A stretch of 64,000 nucleotides of DNA from Kitasatospora mediocidica KCTC 9733 (GTDB taxonomy: Bacteria; Actinomycetota; Actinomycetes; Streptomycetales; Streptomycetaceae), in the NCBI RefSeq assembly GCF_000744225.1, contig NZ_JQLN01000007.1, positions 186,001 through 250,000 of the forward strand. The letters are read 5' to 3'. Position 1 is the stretch's first letter, and every line of letters begins with the position of its first letter. A program made the position numbers and the translations under genes. Below, piece by piece: positions 9,703 to 17,811 of this stretch. Under the pieces are notes generated by a model. That model was not told where the DNA came from and searched no databases. It saw nothing but the letters and a program-made list of their open reading frames with translations.

Positions 9703-9957
9703 TCAGGCCGGGATCTCGCGGTCCTCCAGGTAGGCGACGGTGCTGCCCACCGAGGTCAGCCGGTCGAAGTCGGCGTTCGGGACCTCGACGCCGAACCGGC
9801 GCTGAACCAGCACGAACACCGACACGATGGCCAGCGAGTCGAGTTCGAGGTCCTCGATGTAGCTGCTCTCCAGGGAGATCCGCTCGGCCGGGATCTCCGC
9901 GACCTCGTCGAGGATCTCCTTGAGGGTCTGCAGGGTGTCACTCTGGACGGTGCTCAT
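9703..9957 (-). CDS. Acyl carrier protein
   Basis: An 84-residue acidic carrier protein. Ser41 in LELDSLAIV is the phosphopantetheine site. Its start overlaps the stop of the KAS III gene by 4 bases, so it is translated with the two KAS III enzymes. That suggests it carries the chain started on the cyclohexanecarboxyl or aryl primer. In asukamycin-type pathways discrete ACPs hold the upper and lower polyene chains. Which chain this one carries cannot be told from the sequence. Confidence 0.92.
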   Translation of the reverse strand: MSTVQSDTLQTLKEILDEVAEIPAERISLESSYIEDLELDSLAIVSVFVLVQRRFGVEVPNADFDRLTSVGSTVAYLEDREIPA

Positions 9958-11039
9958 GATCGGTCTTCTCCTGAGGTGAGAGCGGTGGGCGGCGCGGTGG
10001 CCGGGACGGGGGCTTCGACGGGCGCCGACGGCAGTCGGATCACCTGGCCGGCCCAGACCAGGCCGGTGCCGAAGGACAGCAGCAGGGCGAGCCCGCCCGG
10101 CCGGGCACGGCCGGCGGCGAGCAGCTCCTGCATGGCGAGCGGGATCGACACCGCCGAGGTGTTCCCGTGGTGCTCGATGCTGCGGGCCACGGCGACGTGG
10201 GCGGGCAGCTTCAGTTCGTTGACGAGCTGGTCGGTGATCCGGTCGTTGGCCTGGTGCGGGAAGAAGGAGTCGAGGTCCTCGACGCTCACCCCGGCGCGGT
10301 CCAGCGCCTGTTGGGCGATCGGGCCCAGTTGGTAGGCAGCCCAGCGGAACACCTCGCGGCCGTCCATGGTGATCGACGGCCAGGCGCTGCCCGGCGCGTC
10401 ACGCAGTGCGGCCCAGGAGGCGCTCTGCCGGATGGTCTCCTTCTGCGAGCCGTCGGACCCCCAGACCACCGGGCCGATCCCCGGTTGCGCGCTGGGGCCG
10501 ACCACGACCGCGCCGGCGCCGTCGCCGAAGAGGAAGGCGGTGCCCTTGTCGTGCTGGTCGGTGAGTTCCGAGAGCCGTTCGACCGCGATGACCAGGACGT
10601 GACGCGAACTCCCGGCGGTGACCAGGTCCGAGGCGAGTGCCAGGCCGTAGCAGAAGCCCGCGCAGCCCGCCGAGATGTCGAAGGCCCCGGGGGCCCGGGC
10701 ACCGATCCGATGGGCGACGCCGGCCGCGAGCGAGGGGAACTGGTGCAGGTGCGAGACCGTGGCGACGATCACGCAGTCGACCTGGTCGGCGCTGATCCCG
10801 GCGTTCTCCAGCGCGCGTTCGGCGGCGGTGGCGGCCATGAATTCGACGGTCTCCGCCGGATCGGCCCAGTAACGCAGCCGGATGCCGGACCGGCTGCGGA
10901 TCCACTCGTCGGAGCTGTCGATCCGCTCGCAGATCATCTCGTTGGTGACCGGGCGCGAGGGCAGGTAGCTGCCGAGCCCCAGCAGGCCGGTCGACGCTCC
11001 CCGGAAGGCCGAACCCTCCTCTGCCGCAGGCCGGTTCAC
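9954..11039 (-). CDS. 3-oxoacyl-ACP synthase III (first of a pair)
   Basis: A KAS III enzyme of 361 residues that condenses an acyl-CoA starter with malonyl-ACP. The complete triad is visible: Cys126 in SAGCAGF, His262 in FPHQAND and Asn293 in HHGNTSA. I place the start at GTG 11039 because it overlaps the stop of the preceding KAS III gene in a GTGA pair. The next start in frame upstream lies inside that gene. It is next to a second, divergent KAS III, as in asukamycin clusters, where the two are thought to start different polyene chains. The C-terminal 30 residues are Pro/Ala-rich. Confidence 0.9.
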   Translation of the reverse strand: MNRPAAEEGSAFRGASTGLLGLGSYLPSRPVTNEMICERIDSSDEWIRSRSGIRLRYWADPAETVEFMAATAAERALENAGISADQVDCVIVATVSHLHQFPSLAAGVAHRIGARAPGAFDISAGCAGFCYGLALASDLVTAGSSRHVLVIAVERLSELTDQHDKGTAFLFGDGAGAVVVGPSAQPGIGPVVWGSDGSQKETIRQSASWAALRDAPGSAWPSITMDGREVFRWAAYQLGPIAQQALDRAGVSVEDLDSFFPHQANDRITDQLVNELKLPAHVAVARSIEHHGNTSAVSIPLAMQELLAAGRARPGGLALLLSFGTGLVWAGQVIRLPSAPVEAPVPATAPPTALTSGEDRS

Positions 11040-12091
11040 GAGGCCACCGGGGCCGGCTCGAAGTCCTCCGGGCCGCACCAGCGAACCAGGGCCGCGCCCA
11101 TGCTGAAGCCCGAGCCGAACGCGGCAAGCAGCACCTGGTCGCCGGGCAGCAGCCGGCCGAGGTCCTCGGCCTCCCGCAGGACCAGGGGCACGCTGGCCCC
11201 CGAAGTGTTGCCGTACTTCTGGATGTTGGTGACGGTGCGCTCCAGCGGCACGCCGAGCTCGCGCAGGATGCCCTGGATGATGTAGAGGTTCGCCTGGTGC
11301 AGCGCGAACAGGTCGACGTCCGCCGTCGCCTGGTCGGCGACGTCCAGCAACTCGCGGATGAAGGAGGGGACTTCACCGACCGCGAAGGCATGCACCGCCT
11401 TGCCGTCCAGCGCGCCGAAGTTGTCGCCGAAGCCGCTGCTCAGCGCGCTGCCGTCCCGCCGGGTGCGCTTCTCGCGGCGCACCCAGACCGACTCGTAGCC
11501 CGACGGGTCACTGCGCAGCAGGGTGCGGCCGATGCCCCGGCCCGGCGTGCAGGCCTCCAGCAGGTAACAGGCCGCACCGTCACCGAAGATGACCGCCGGG
11601 GCCGGGTCCTTCCAGTCCATCGTCCGGGTGCTGACGTCCGCCATCACCACGGCGACCCGGCGGTACTGGCCGGTGGCCACGTACTTGGCGCCGATGTCGA
11701 GCGCGAAGACTCCGCCGGGGCAGGCGCCGCTGTTGACGTCGAACCCGGTCGCGCCCAGCGCGCCGGACTTGCGGATCACCAGCATCGCGGTGGGCGGCGT
11801 CATGTTGTCGGGCGTGTAGGTGCCGCAGATCACCAAATCCAGCTCGGCGGGGCTGATTCCGGCCCGCTCGCAGGCGTCCAGCAGCGCGGCGGTCCCCAGG
11901 TCCGAGGTCCACTCCCCCTCGGCGGCCATATGGCGGGTCTCGACGCCGATGTTCGCTCTGATCCAGTCGTCCCGGGTGAGCAGGATCTCCTCCAGGTCGG
12001 CATTGCTGACGACCTTCTCGGGGAGATACCGGCCGATCGCCCGGATTCCCACGCCCTGGGACGTTGTCGGTACGGCGCCGATTTTCGCCAT
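11036..12091 (-). CDS. 3-oxoacyl-ACP synthase III (second of a pair)
   Basis: A 351-residue KAS III with Cys124 in NSGACPGG, His265 in LHQANLY and Asn295 in KYGNTSG. The ATG at 12091 is preceded by a GGAACC-type site and lies 31 bases after the amide synthase. It differs clearly from its downstream partner (for example the GACPGG cysteine loop and a long basic insertion near VRREKRTRRDG), so the two probably choose different starters. One may take the aryl (3-amino-4-hydroxybenzoyl) primer and the other cyclohexanecarboxyl-CoA. This division is inference from the pathway logic. Confidence 0.9.
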   Translation of the reverse strand: MAKIGAVPTTSQGVGIRAIGRYLPEKVVSNADLEEILLTRDDWIRANIGVETRHMAAEGEWTSDLGTAALLDACERAGISPAELDLVICGTYTPDNMTPPTAMLVIRKSGALGATGFDVNSGACPGGVFALDIGAKYVATGQYRRVAVVMADVSTRTMDWKDPAPAVIFGDGAACYLLEACTPGRGIGRTLLRSDPSGYESVWVRREKRTRRDGSALSSGFGDNFGALDGKAVHAFAVGEVPSFIRELLDVADQATADVDLFALHQANLYIIQGILRELGVPLERTVTNIQKYGNTSGASVPLVLREAEDLGRLLPGDQVLLAAFGSGFSMGAALVRWCGPEDFEPAPVAS

Positions 12092-12122
12092 GATGGTTCC
12101 ACCGTTGGCTTCCGTGAGGCGG

Positions 12123-12998
12123 TCAGATGATTTTGCGCTGGCCGGCGCGGCGGTTCGCCCGGGCCTTCTCCCACGCGCCGACCGCGCCCGCCAGCAGCTG
12201 CGGATGGCCGTGCAGCACCTCACCGAGGGCCTTCCCGGCCGCCGCGGAATCGGCGAGGAACTCGACCTCCCGCCGGCCGCCGCGGGCCCGGACGAAGTTC
12301 TCCCCCAGCAGGACGAGTTTTCCGTCGGCCAGGGTGCGCGAGCAGAGAACGGCCCCGGCCAGCGGGGAGTCCTCGGCGGTCAGGTGGTAGTCGATGATCC
12401 AGGCGTAGTCGGCGATCTCCAACGGCTGGTCGGCGAAGCGGTAGACCGGCGCCCAGACCCCGTCGGCGCCCGCGCACAGCACCGTCCGCAGGCCGTCCTC
12501 GACGACCACCCGGAACCGCCAGCCGCCCTGCTCCAGGGTCGTCCCGGAGATCCGCAGCGGCGCCAGCGGGGAGAGCATCAGGAACCCGACGTCCACCAGC
12601 CAGCTCTCACCCTCGGCCTCCACCACCAGGACCAGGTGGTCCCAGTGCGGCCACCACTCACCGCTGACCCGCCACATCTGGCCGGCCACCAGCCGTACTT
12701 CGAAGCCGAGTTCGCGCAGGAACCGGCCGAACAGCGGGGTCGTCTCCATACAGGTCCCGCCGCGCCCGCGCCGCACCACCTTGTCGAAGATCTCCGGATG
12801 CTCCAGCGCAGGCAGCACCCCGTCCAGGGATTCGAGCATCTCGTAGGGGACCGCGAGCAGATGGGCCGAGACCAGGGCGTGCAGGCACGCGACGGTCGGC
12901 TCCAGCGGACCGGTGTACCCCAGTCGGCGCAGATAGTCCTCCCACGGAAGCGACCGCGAACCCGCAGGCACGGCGGAACGGGGGGCGACGGATTCCAA
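12123..12998 (-). CDS. Arylamine N-acetyltransferase-like amide synthase
   Basis: A protein of 291 residues with the NAT fold. The Cys-His-Asp triad is visible as Cys83 in RGGTCMET, His121 in WDHLV and Asp136 in LVDVGF. NAT-like enzymes in the manumycin family join the finished upper polyketide chain to the amino group of 3-amino-4-hydroxybenzoate (AsuC2 type). Others close ansamycin rings. The start is uncertain. I chose TTG at 12998, preceded by GGAGAG, because the family begins about 15 residues before the PWEDYL helix. A GTG 10 codons further in has no ribosome site. It is the first gene of the minus-strand operon ending with chcA. Confidence 0.83.
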   Translation of the reverse strand: MESVAPRSAVPAGSRSLPWEDYLRRLGYTGPLEPTVACLHALVSAHLLAVPYEMLESLDGVLPALEHPEIFDKVVRRGRGGTCMETTPLFGRFLRELGFEVRLVAGQMWRVSGEWWPHWDHLVLVVEAEGESWLVDVGFLMLSPLAPLRISGTTLEQGGWRFRVVVEDGLRTVLCAGADGVWAPVYRFADQPLEIADYAWIIDYHLTAEDSPLAGAVLCSRTLADGKLVLLGENFVRARGGRREVEFLADSAAAGKALGEVLHGHPQLLAGAVGAWEKARANRRAGQRKII

Positions 12999-13274
12999 GG
13001 AACTCTCCGATGGCTGTGGATACGGCGGCTGCCCGAATCGGCCCGCTCGGCGGTGATGTGATGAATCCTCCGGGAGCGGATTCGCGGCTGTAAGGCCCGA
13101 CCGCCCTGCTCGAAGGTCTAGCCCGATGCCCGCGCCCGCGCCGAGGTTCGGGTACCTGATCAGGTCTAGGCGGCTGCGGCCGGACGGGTGACAGTACGGA
13201 GGCAGGCCGACCGGTGCGCGCGATCGCCCGCAGACATCGCCCGCAGACACCCAACGACCCAGGAGATGTGACCG
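12999..13274. promoter_or_regulatory. Divergent promoter region with palindrome and direct repeats
   Basis: This gap separates the NAT-led minus operon from the thioesterase-led plus operon, so it should hold both promoters. It contains a perfect 12-base palindrome ACCTGATCAGGT at 13154-13165. The octamer AGGTCTAG occurs twice in direct orientation, at 13114-13121 and 13162-13169, and the second copy overlaps the palindrome edge. These could be sites for the cluster SARP or another regulator. I see no convincing -10/-35 pair. Confidence 0.45.
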
Positions 13275-13730
13275 ATGAACAGCAACGCCGTGACGGCCGA
13301 CGAGAGCGGGCCGGCCCCGGGTGCGCCGAACCGCAGCATCCTGTCCGTCCCGGCCGAACTGGCCGACCAGCAGCTGATCACCCGGATGGGCATCGAGATC
13401 ACCTCGTGGGACCCGGACCGGATGGTCGCCACGATGCCCGTCCAGGGCAACCAGCAGCCGTTCGGCTGGCTGCACGGCGGCGCCAACGCCGTGCTCGCCG
13501 AGACCCTCGGCTCCCTGGCGGCCGGGATGCACGTGGCCCCCCGGGGCGCCGTGGCCGGGCTCGAACTGTCCTGCACCCACCACCGGCCGGCGCGCAGCGG
13601 CGTCGTGACCGGGATCTGCACCCCGCTGCACCGCGGCGACCAGGTGGCCAGCTACGAGGTCACCATCCGCGACGGCCACGGGCGGCTCACCTGCACCGCC
13701 CGGCTGACCTGCCTGGTGAGCAGGCGCTGA
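13275..13730 (+). CDS. PaaI-type hotdog thioesterase
   Basis: A 151-residue hotdog-fold protein with the PaaI/YbgC-like signature LHGGANAVLAETLGS (His-Gly-Gly followed by the catalytic Glu about 8 residues on). Such enzymes hydrolyse aromatic or aliphatic acyl-CoA or acyl-ACP thioesters. In this cluster it may clear mis-primed carriers or release an acid. The ATG follows AGGAGATG. It is the first gene of a three-gene plus-strand operon with a flavin reductase and a ketoreductase. Confidence 0.85.
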   Translation: MNSNAVTADESGPAPGAPNRSILSVPAELADQQLITRMGIEITSWDPDRMVATMPVQGNQQPFGWLHGGANAVLAETLGSLAAGMHVAPRGAVAGLELSCTHHRPARSGVVTGICTPLHRGDQVASYEVTIRDGHGRLTCTARLTCLVSRR

Positions 13731-13747
13731 CGAGAGAGGCGGATGCC

Positions 13748-14251
13748 ATGTCCACCCAACTAGCCTCGTTCACCGAGGACTTCCGCCGGGCGATGGGCCT
13801 GTTCCCGACCGGTGTCGCGGTGGTCTCGGCCGGGAGCGGCGAACGGACCGAGGCGGTGACCGCGAGCTCGCTGACCTCGGTCTCGCTGGACCCGCTGCTC
13901 GTCCTGGTGAGCATCAAGGCCACCGGCCGGCTCTGCGAGGCGATCGACAGCGCCGCGGGCTTCGCAGTGAATGTGCTGTCCGCCGAACAGCGGGCGCTGT
14001 CCGACCTCTTCGCGGCGCACGAGCGCCCGCGCGGCCTCCTCGCGCAGCAGCAGCTGGGCGGCGTGGTCGCCCCGAGCGGGCATCTGCTGGTCCCCGGCGC
14101 CGTGTTCTCCCTGGAGTGCCGCACCGAGCACCGCTACCCGGGCGGCGACCACGTGCTGTTCCTCGGCCGGGTCGGCGCGCTGCACACCGCCGAGCCGGCC
14201 CGCTCGCCCCTGGTCCACCACCGGGGCGCGTACACCGCGCTCCCGCACTGA
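13748..14251 (+). CDS. Flavin reductase (two-component monooxygenase partner)
   Basis: A 167-residue protein of the flavin-reductase-like (FMN-binding split barrel) family, with FPTGVAVVSA at the N-terminus, VTASSLTSVSLDPLLVLV and the C-terminal HHRGAYTALP. These reduce free FMN or FAD with NAD(P)H and hand it to a partner monooxygenase. The likely partner is the luciferase-like monooxygenase at 23692-24801. The gene starts 17 bases after the thioesterase. Asukamycin clusters also need a flavin reductase for the oxidative steps on the aminobenzoate core. Confidence 0.87.
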   Translation: MSTQLASFTEDFRRAMGLFPTGVAVVSAGSGERTEAVTASSLTSVSLDPLLVLVSIKATGRLCEAIDSAAGFAVNVLSAEQRALSDLFAAHERPRGLLAQQQLGGVVAPSGHLLVPGAVFSLECRTEHRYPGGDHVLFLGRVGALHTAEPARSPLVHHRGAYTALPH

Positions 14252-14318
14252 CCCCGCGACGAACGCGACGAACGCGCGGTCTCGACGAACCTCGACGAAG
14301 CTCGACGAAGGAGCACTC

Positions 14319-15023
14319 ATGGGACGTTCCGTACTGGTCACCGGAGGCAACCGGGGCATCGGCCTGGCCGTGGCCCGCCGGTTCGCCGCGAACGGGGACT
14401 CGGTGGCCATCACCCATCGGGGTTCCGGCGCCCCCGACGGCCTGCTCGGCGTCACCTGCGACGTGACGGACAGCGCCGCGGTGGCCAGGGCCTTCGCCGA
14501 GGCCGAGACCGCGCACGGGCCGGTCGAGGTCCTGGTGGCCAACGCCGGCATCACCCAGGACGGACTGCTGATGCGGATGAGCGACGAACAGTTCCTCGGT
14601 GTCCTGGACACCAACCTCGGCGGTGCCTTCCGGACCGCCCGGCAGGCGGCCGCCGACATGGTGCGGCTGCGGCGCGGGCGGATGGTCTTCCTCTCCTCGG
14701 TGGCGGGGCTGCACGGATCGGCGGGCCAGGCCAACTACGCGGCCAGCAAGGCCGGTCTGGTCGGCATGGCCCGCTCGCTCGCCCGCGAGTTCGGCCCGCG
14801 CGGCATCACCGTGAACGTGGTGGCCCCCGGGCTGGTGGACACCGACATGACCGAGCAGCTCAGCGAGCAGCGCCGGGCCCGGATCGTCGGCGAGGTGCCG
14901 CTCGGGCGCAGCGCCGACCCGCAGGAGGTCGCCGAGGCCGTCTTCTGGCTGGCCTCGGCGCAGGCCGGCTATGTCACCGGCGCCGTGCTGCCGGTGGACG
15001 GCGGGCTCGGCATGGGCCACTGA
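14319..15023 (+). CDS. 3-oxoacyl-ACP reductase (FabG-like ketoreductase)
   Basis: A 234-residue SDR with TGGNRGIG, NAGIT, the catalytic SSVAG...YAASK and the PG motif VAPGLVDTDM. It is a full FabG-type ketoreductase and should reduce the beta-keto groups of both polyene chains, since only one such gene is seen in the cluster. The ATG at 14319 follows GAAGGAG. The 60 bases before it contain three imperfect copies of CTCGACGAA and two of GCGACGAAC, a short repeat whose role is unknown. Confidence 0.92.
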   Translation: MGRSVLVTGGNRGIGLAVARRFAANGDSVAITHRGSGAPDGLLGVTCDVTDSAAVARAFAEAETAHGPVEVLVANAGITQDGLLMRMSDEQFLGVLDTNLGGAFRTARQAAADMVRLRRGRMVFLSSVAGLHGSAGQANYAASKAGLVGMARSLAREFGPRGITVNVVAPGLVDTDMTEQLSEQRRARIVGEVPLGRSADPQEVAEAVFWLASAQAGYVTGAVLPVDGGLGMGH

Positions 15024-15029
15024 CCCTCG

Positions 15030-15086
15030 CGCGGAACGCGGTTGACCGGCCGACGCAACTCGTCGGCCGGTCAACCGCGTTCCGCG
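15030..15086. terminator. Perfect 26-bp hairpin between convergent genes
   Basis: The two arms (15030-15055 and 15061-15086) are exact reverse complements around a 5-base loop CAACT. The structure begins 7 bases after the ketoreductase stop and ends 6 bases before the end of the convergent chorismate-mutase-like gene, so it can serve both transcripts. There is no U-run, as is usual in actinomycetes. Confidence 0.85.
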
Positions 15087-15091
15087 TGGGG

Positions 15092-15382
15092 CTACTCGGC
15101 CTGCGTCGGTGCCGGTGTCAACCGGACGTCCGGCCGGCCCAGTTCGAGCATCAGCAGGGCGATCGAGGTGCCGGGCCGGCCGAGCACCGCGTGGTAGCGC
15201 CGCAGCATCTCGTTCTCCTTGGAGAGGTCGACGCCGGGCACGTGGGCGCCCCGGCACAGGCCGTCCAGGTCCTGCGCCACCCTGGACCGGCGCTCGATCA
15301 GGCTGATGATGGACCGGTCGAGCTCCCCGAGGCGTTCGTGCTGCTGCGCGATGCGGGCGTCGAGTCCCTGGGTCCCGTTCAT
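15092..15382 (-). CDS. Chorismate-mutase-like helical protein, degenerate site
   Basis: A 96-residue all-helical protein resembling the AroQ class of chorismate mutases: LDRSIISLIERRSRVAQDL, then VDLSKENEMLRRY, then a third helix. Aligned by eye to E. coli AroQ, R10, R31/R32, D52 and E56 are kept. The position of Lys39 is Cys43, Arg51 is Lys55, and the third-helix Ser84 and Gln88 are not kept. It may therefore bind a related ligand, or act as a helper, and not rearrange chorismate. It overlaps the MaoC gene before it by 4 bases and ends the operon. No chorismate-derived unit is expected in a manumycin-type product. Confidence 0.7.
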   Translation of the reverse strand: MNGTQGLDARIAQQHERLGELDRSIISLIERRSRVAQDLDGLCRGAHVPGVDLSKENEMLRRYHAVLGRPGTSIALLMLELGRPDVRLTPAPTQAE

Positions 15383-15843
15383 GCCCGGGCCCCCTCGCGG
15401 TCGGCCCGGACGGGCGCCGGGGGCGGCTCGGGGAGGCGGATCAGCGCCTCGCCGCGCACGGTCAGCGGCCCGTCCACGATCCGTACGGCCAGCGACAGGC
15501 GCGCCCGGCGCCCGGCGCCGTGCGGCTCGATCGCCCGCACCCGGGCGGTGCAGCGCAGCCGTGCGTGCACCGGGGTGGGGGCCGAGAAGCGCACCCGGAA
15601 GGAGAGCAGGTCCCCGACCGGCACCCAGGCGGTGAGCAGCCGTCCGAGCAGGCCCATCGAGAGCATCCCGTGCGCGATCACGTCGTCGAGCCCCACGGAA
15701 CGGGCCGCGCCGGGGTCGAGGTGGATCGGGTTGTGGTCGCCGGAGGCACCGGCGAACCGGACCAGCAGCGTCCGGGTGATGTGCTGCTCGGACAGCTCCG
15801 GCAGCTCGAAGCCGACGTCCAGGTCGGCCGGCAGGACGGTCAT
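15379..15843 (-). CDS. MaoC-type (R)-specific dehydratase subunit
   Basis: A 154-residue hotdog protein with the hydratase 2 motif FAGASGDHNPIHLD and then IAHGMLSMGLL. Asp and His of the DHNPIH motif are the catalytic pair. It overlaps a second MaoC-like gene by 4 bases. The two probably form a heterodimer in which this subunit carries the active site. Polyene-forming discrete PKS systems use such dimers to dehydrate beta-hydroxyacyl-ACP at each cycle. Confidence 0.88.
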   Translation of the reverse strand: MTVLPADLDVGFELPELSEQHITRTLLVRFAGASGDHNPIHLDPGAARSVGLDDVIAHGMLSMGLLGRLLTAWVPVGDLLSFRVRFSAPTPVHARLRCTARVRAIEPHGAGRRARLSLAVRIVDGPLTVRGEALIRLPEPPPAPVRADREGARA

Positions 15844-16298
15844 GCCCCCTCCTCGTCGCGGACGCCGTGGCGGACCGCGATCACCTGGTGCAGGTCGGCC
15901 ACCGGCTCGCCGCCGGCGCCGGTGACGGCGGTGTCGCGGACGACGAACTCCAGTGCCCCGCCCTGGCGGGTGTAGATGTCGGTGACGACCGGCGCGAAGG
16001 TCAGCCGCTCACCCGCGTGCGCCGTCCGGTGGTAGACGAATCCCTGTTCCACGTGCAGGACCTGACCGAGGTCGATGCCCAGCTCGGCCAACTGTCCCGA
16101 GGGGTGCTCCAGTTCGAGACCGAACAGGAAGGTGGGCGGTACCGGCAGGTCCGGGTGCCCGGCCGCCCGCGCGGCGGCCGGGTCGGTGAACACCGCCTCG
16201 CGCACCCCAAGGACCTGGTTGAACAGGCGCAGCCGGCCGGCCTCCACCTCCACCGTGAACGGCTTCGGTCCGGCTCCCACCCAGCTCGGATCGATCAC
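15840..16298 (-). CDS. MaoC-like (HadA-type) dehydratase partner
   Basis: A 152-residue protein that begins IDPSWVGAG and contains the FAS1-DH/MaoC N-terminal-type segment VPPTFLFGLELE, LHVEQGFVYHR and GERLTFAPVVTDIY, typical of the HadA-like half that binds substrate and lacks the Asp-His pair. GTG at 16298 overlaps the stop of the ligase gene (GTGA), and a longer ATG frame lies inside that gene. With the next gene it should form the heterodimeric dehydratase of the polyene PKS. Confidence 0.87.
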   Translation of the reverse strand: MIDPSWVGAGPKPFTVEVEAGRLRLFNQVLGVREAVFTDPAAARAAGHPDLPVPPTFLFGLELEHPSGQLAELGIDLGQVLHVEQGFVYHRTAHAGERLTFAPVVTDIYTRQGGALEFVVRDTAVTGAGGEPVADLHQVIAVRHGVRDEEGA

Positions 16299-17716
16299 CG
16301 GACCACCACCGGAGTACTCCGTTCCCTTGCCGTGTGCAGCAGTTCGCGGTTGCGGACCAGCTTGCCGTTGGCGGTGCGCGGCAGCGCCGCCCGGAAGTGG
16401 AAGACCTTGGGGATCTTGTACGGGCTCAGCCGCTCCCGGCACCAGTTCAGCAACTCCGCCCTCGGCACCTGGCGTTCGACCACGAGGTGGGCCTCGATGG
16501 CCTCGCCGTAGACCACCACGACCTCGGTGACGGCCGGGTGCTCGGCGAGCGCCGTCTCCACCTCCGTCAGGTCCACCTTGAGACCGCCGATCGCCACCAT
16601 CGAGTCGGCCCGGCCGGTGATCTCCAGGACGCCCGAGCCGGGCCGCACCACGCAGCGGTCCCGGGTGTTCAACCAGCGGTCCACATACCGCCCGTCGAGG
16701 TCGGCGTGCAGGTACGGGTCATCCGCCAGCCGCACCCTCAGGGTGCCGTCGACCACCGCGGTCAGGATGCCGGGGGCGGGCAGGCCGACGGCGGGCGGTG
16801 CGTCCCGGCCGGTCAGGTCGGTGGCGATGATGCCGACCTCGGTCATGCCGTACGCCTGCCCGATCCGGAGCCGGTAGCGCTCCTCGAAGCGCTCGAAGAT
16901 CTCCGGGGCGAGCATCTCCCCACCACAGACCGCGAGTCGAAGGCGCGGCAGCGGGGGCGGCGCGGCGACCCGGCTCAGCAGGTCGTAGTGCACCGGCACC
17001 CCGAACACCGCGTCCACCTGGCGCTCGGCCATCACCCGCAGCAGGTCGTGCGGCCGCAGGCGGGCGGAGAAGTGCAGCGTGGCGCCCACGGCCAGGGCGT
17101 GCAGCACACCACCGATCAGGCCGAAGGAGTGCGCCAACGAGCTGAGCAGCAGCACCTGTTCGCCGCGCCCGGGCATGTCGGCGAGGTTGCCGAAGCGCTC
17201 CACCTCGGCCAGCAGCGAGGAGCCGGTGCGGCCGATCACCTTGGGCAGGCCGGTGGAGCCGGAGCTGAACTGGATCAGCCGGTGGTCGCCCTGGGCGGGC
17301 AGGCCCGCCTTGCGCCGTACCACCACCACCTCGCACTCCTCGCGGAACGGGGTGAAGACCTGGGCGGCGGCGCCGGAGGTGAGGTGGAACTGCGGGTCGC
17401 ACAGCTCCAGCAGCCGGGTGGTCTCGGCCGGCGTCAGCCGGGGGTCGAACAGCATCACCTGCGCGCCGCCGCACCACAGGGCGAAGACCGACCAGAGCAG
17501 GGTGAAGCTCGGCAGGATCTGCACCGCCACCGTGCTGCCTCTGGTGATCCCGTGCGCGGCCAGGGTCTCCCGGGCCCGCGCCACCTCCGCCCGCATCGTC
17601 GCCCGCGTCACCGTGGTCCCGGCGTGGGTCGCCCACACCCCGTCGTCCTCGTCCCTACGGTCCGCGGTGGAGAGCAGAGCGCCGAGCCACGTGTCGAAGT
17701 CCGTGTCGTCGGCCAT
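16295..17716 (-). CDS. AMP-dependent aryl/acyl ligase
   Basis: A 473-residue adenylate-forming enzyme with a short N-terminal domain. The P-loop motif is FSSGSTGLPK, the aromatic motif YGMTE, and the C-terminal lysine loop TANGKLVRN. The sequence GGLKVDLTEVE contains the hinge. The closest known role is activation of the 3-amino-4-hydroxybenzoate primer or another acid onto an ACP. It lies between the DHQ-synthase-like gene (95 bases upstream) and the dehydratase pair, which favours the aminobenzoate. A second candidate for that task is the ligase at 19154-20755. Confidence 0.85.
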   Translation of the reverse strand: MADDTDFDTWLGALLSTADRRDEDDGVWATHAGTTVTRATMRAEVARARETLAAHGITRGSTVAVQILPSFTLLWSVFALWCGGAQVMLFDPRLTPAETTRLLELCDPQFHLTSGAAAQVFTPFREECEVVVVRRKAGLPAQGDHRLIQFSSGSTGLPKVIGRTGSSLLAEVERFGNLADMPGRGEQVLLLSSLAHSFGLIGGVLHALAVGATLHFSARLRPHDLLRVMAERQVDAVFGVPVHYDLLSRVAAPPPLPRLRLAVCGGEMLAPEIFERFEERYRLRIGQAYGMTEVGIIATDLTGRDAPPAVGLPAPGILTAVVDGTLRVRLADDPYLHADLDGRYVDRWLNTRDRCVVRPGSGVLEITGRADSMVAIGGLKVDLTEVETALAEHPAVTEVVVVYGEAIEAHLVVERQVPRAELLNWCRERLSPYKIPKVFHFRAALPRTANGKLVRNRELLHTARERSTPVVVR

Positions 17717-17811
17717 GGCCTTCCCTTCCTCTGGCGGGCCGGACCCGGTGCTCCTCTGAGCGGCCCGGGGAGGCCGGGGTCCGGCCCGGCCTGCCTTCTT
17801 CTCGGTCCGGT

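Noticed and set aside
14260..14310. CTCGACGAA repeats as a possible CRISPR
   Set aside because: Units are about 9-10 bases with no spacers, and they lie in a leader of a ketoreductase gene.
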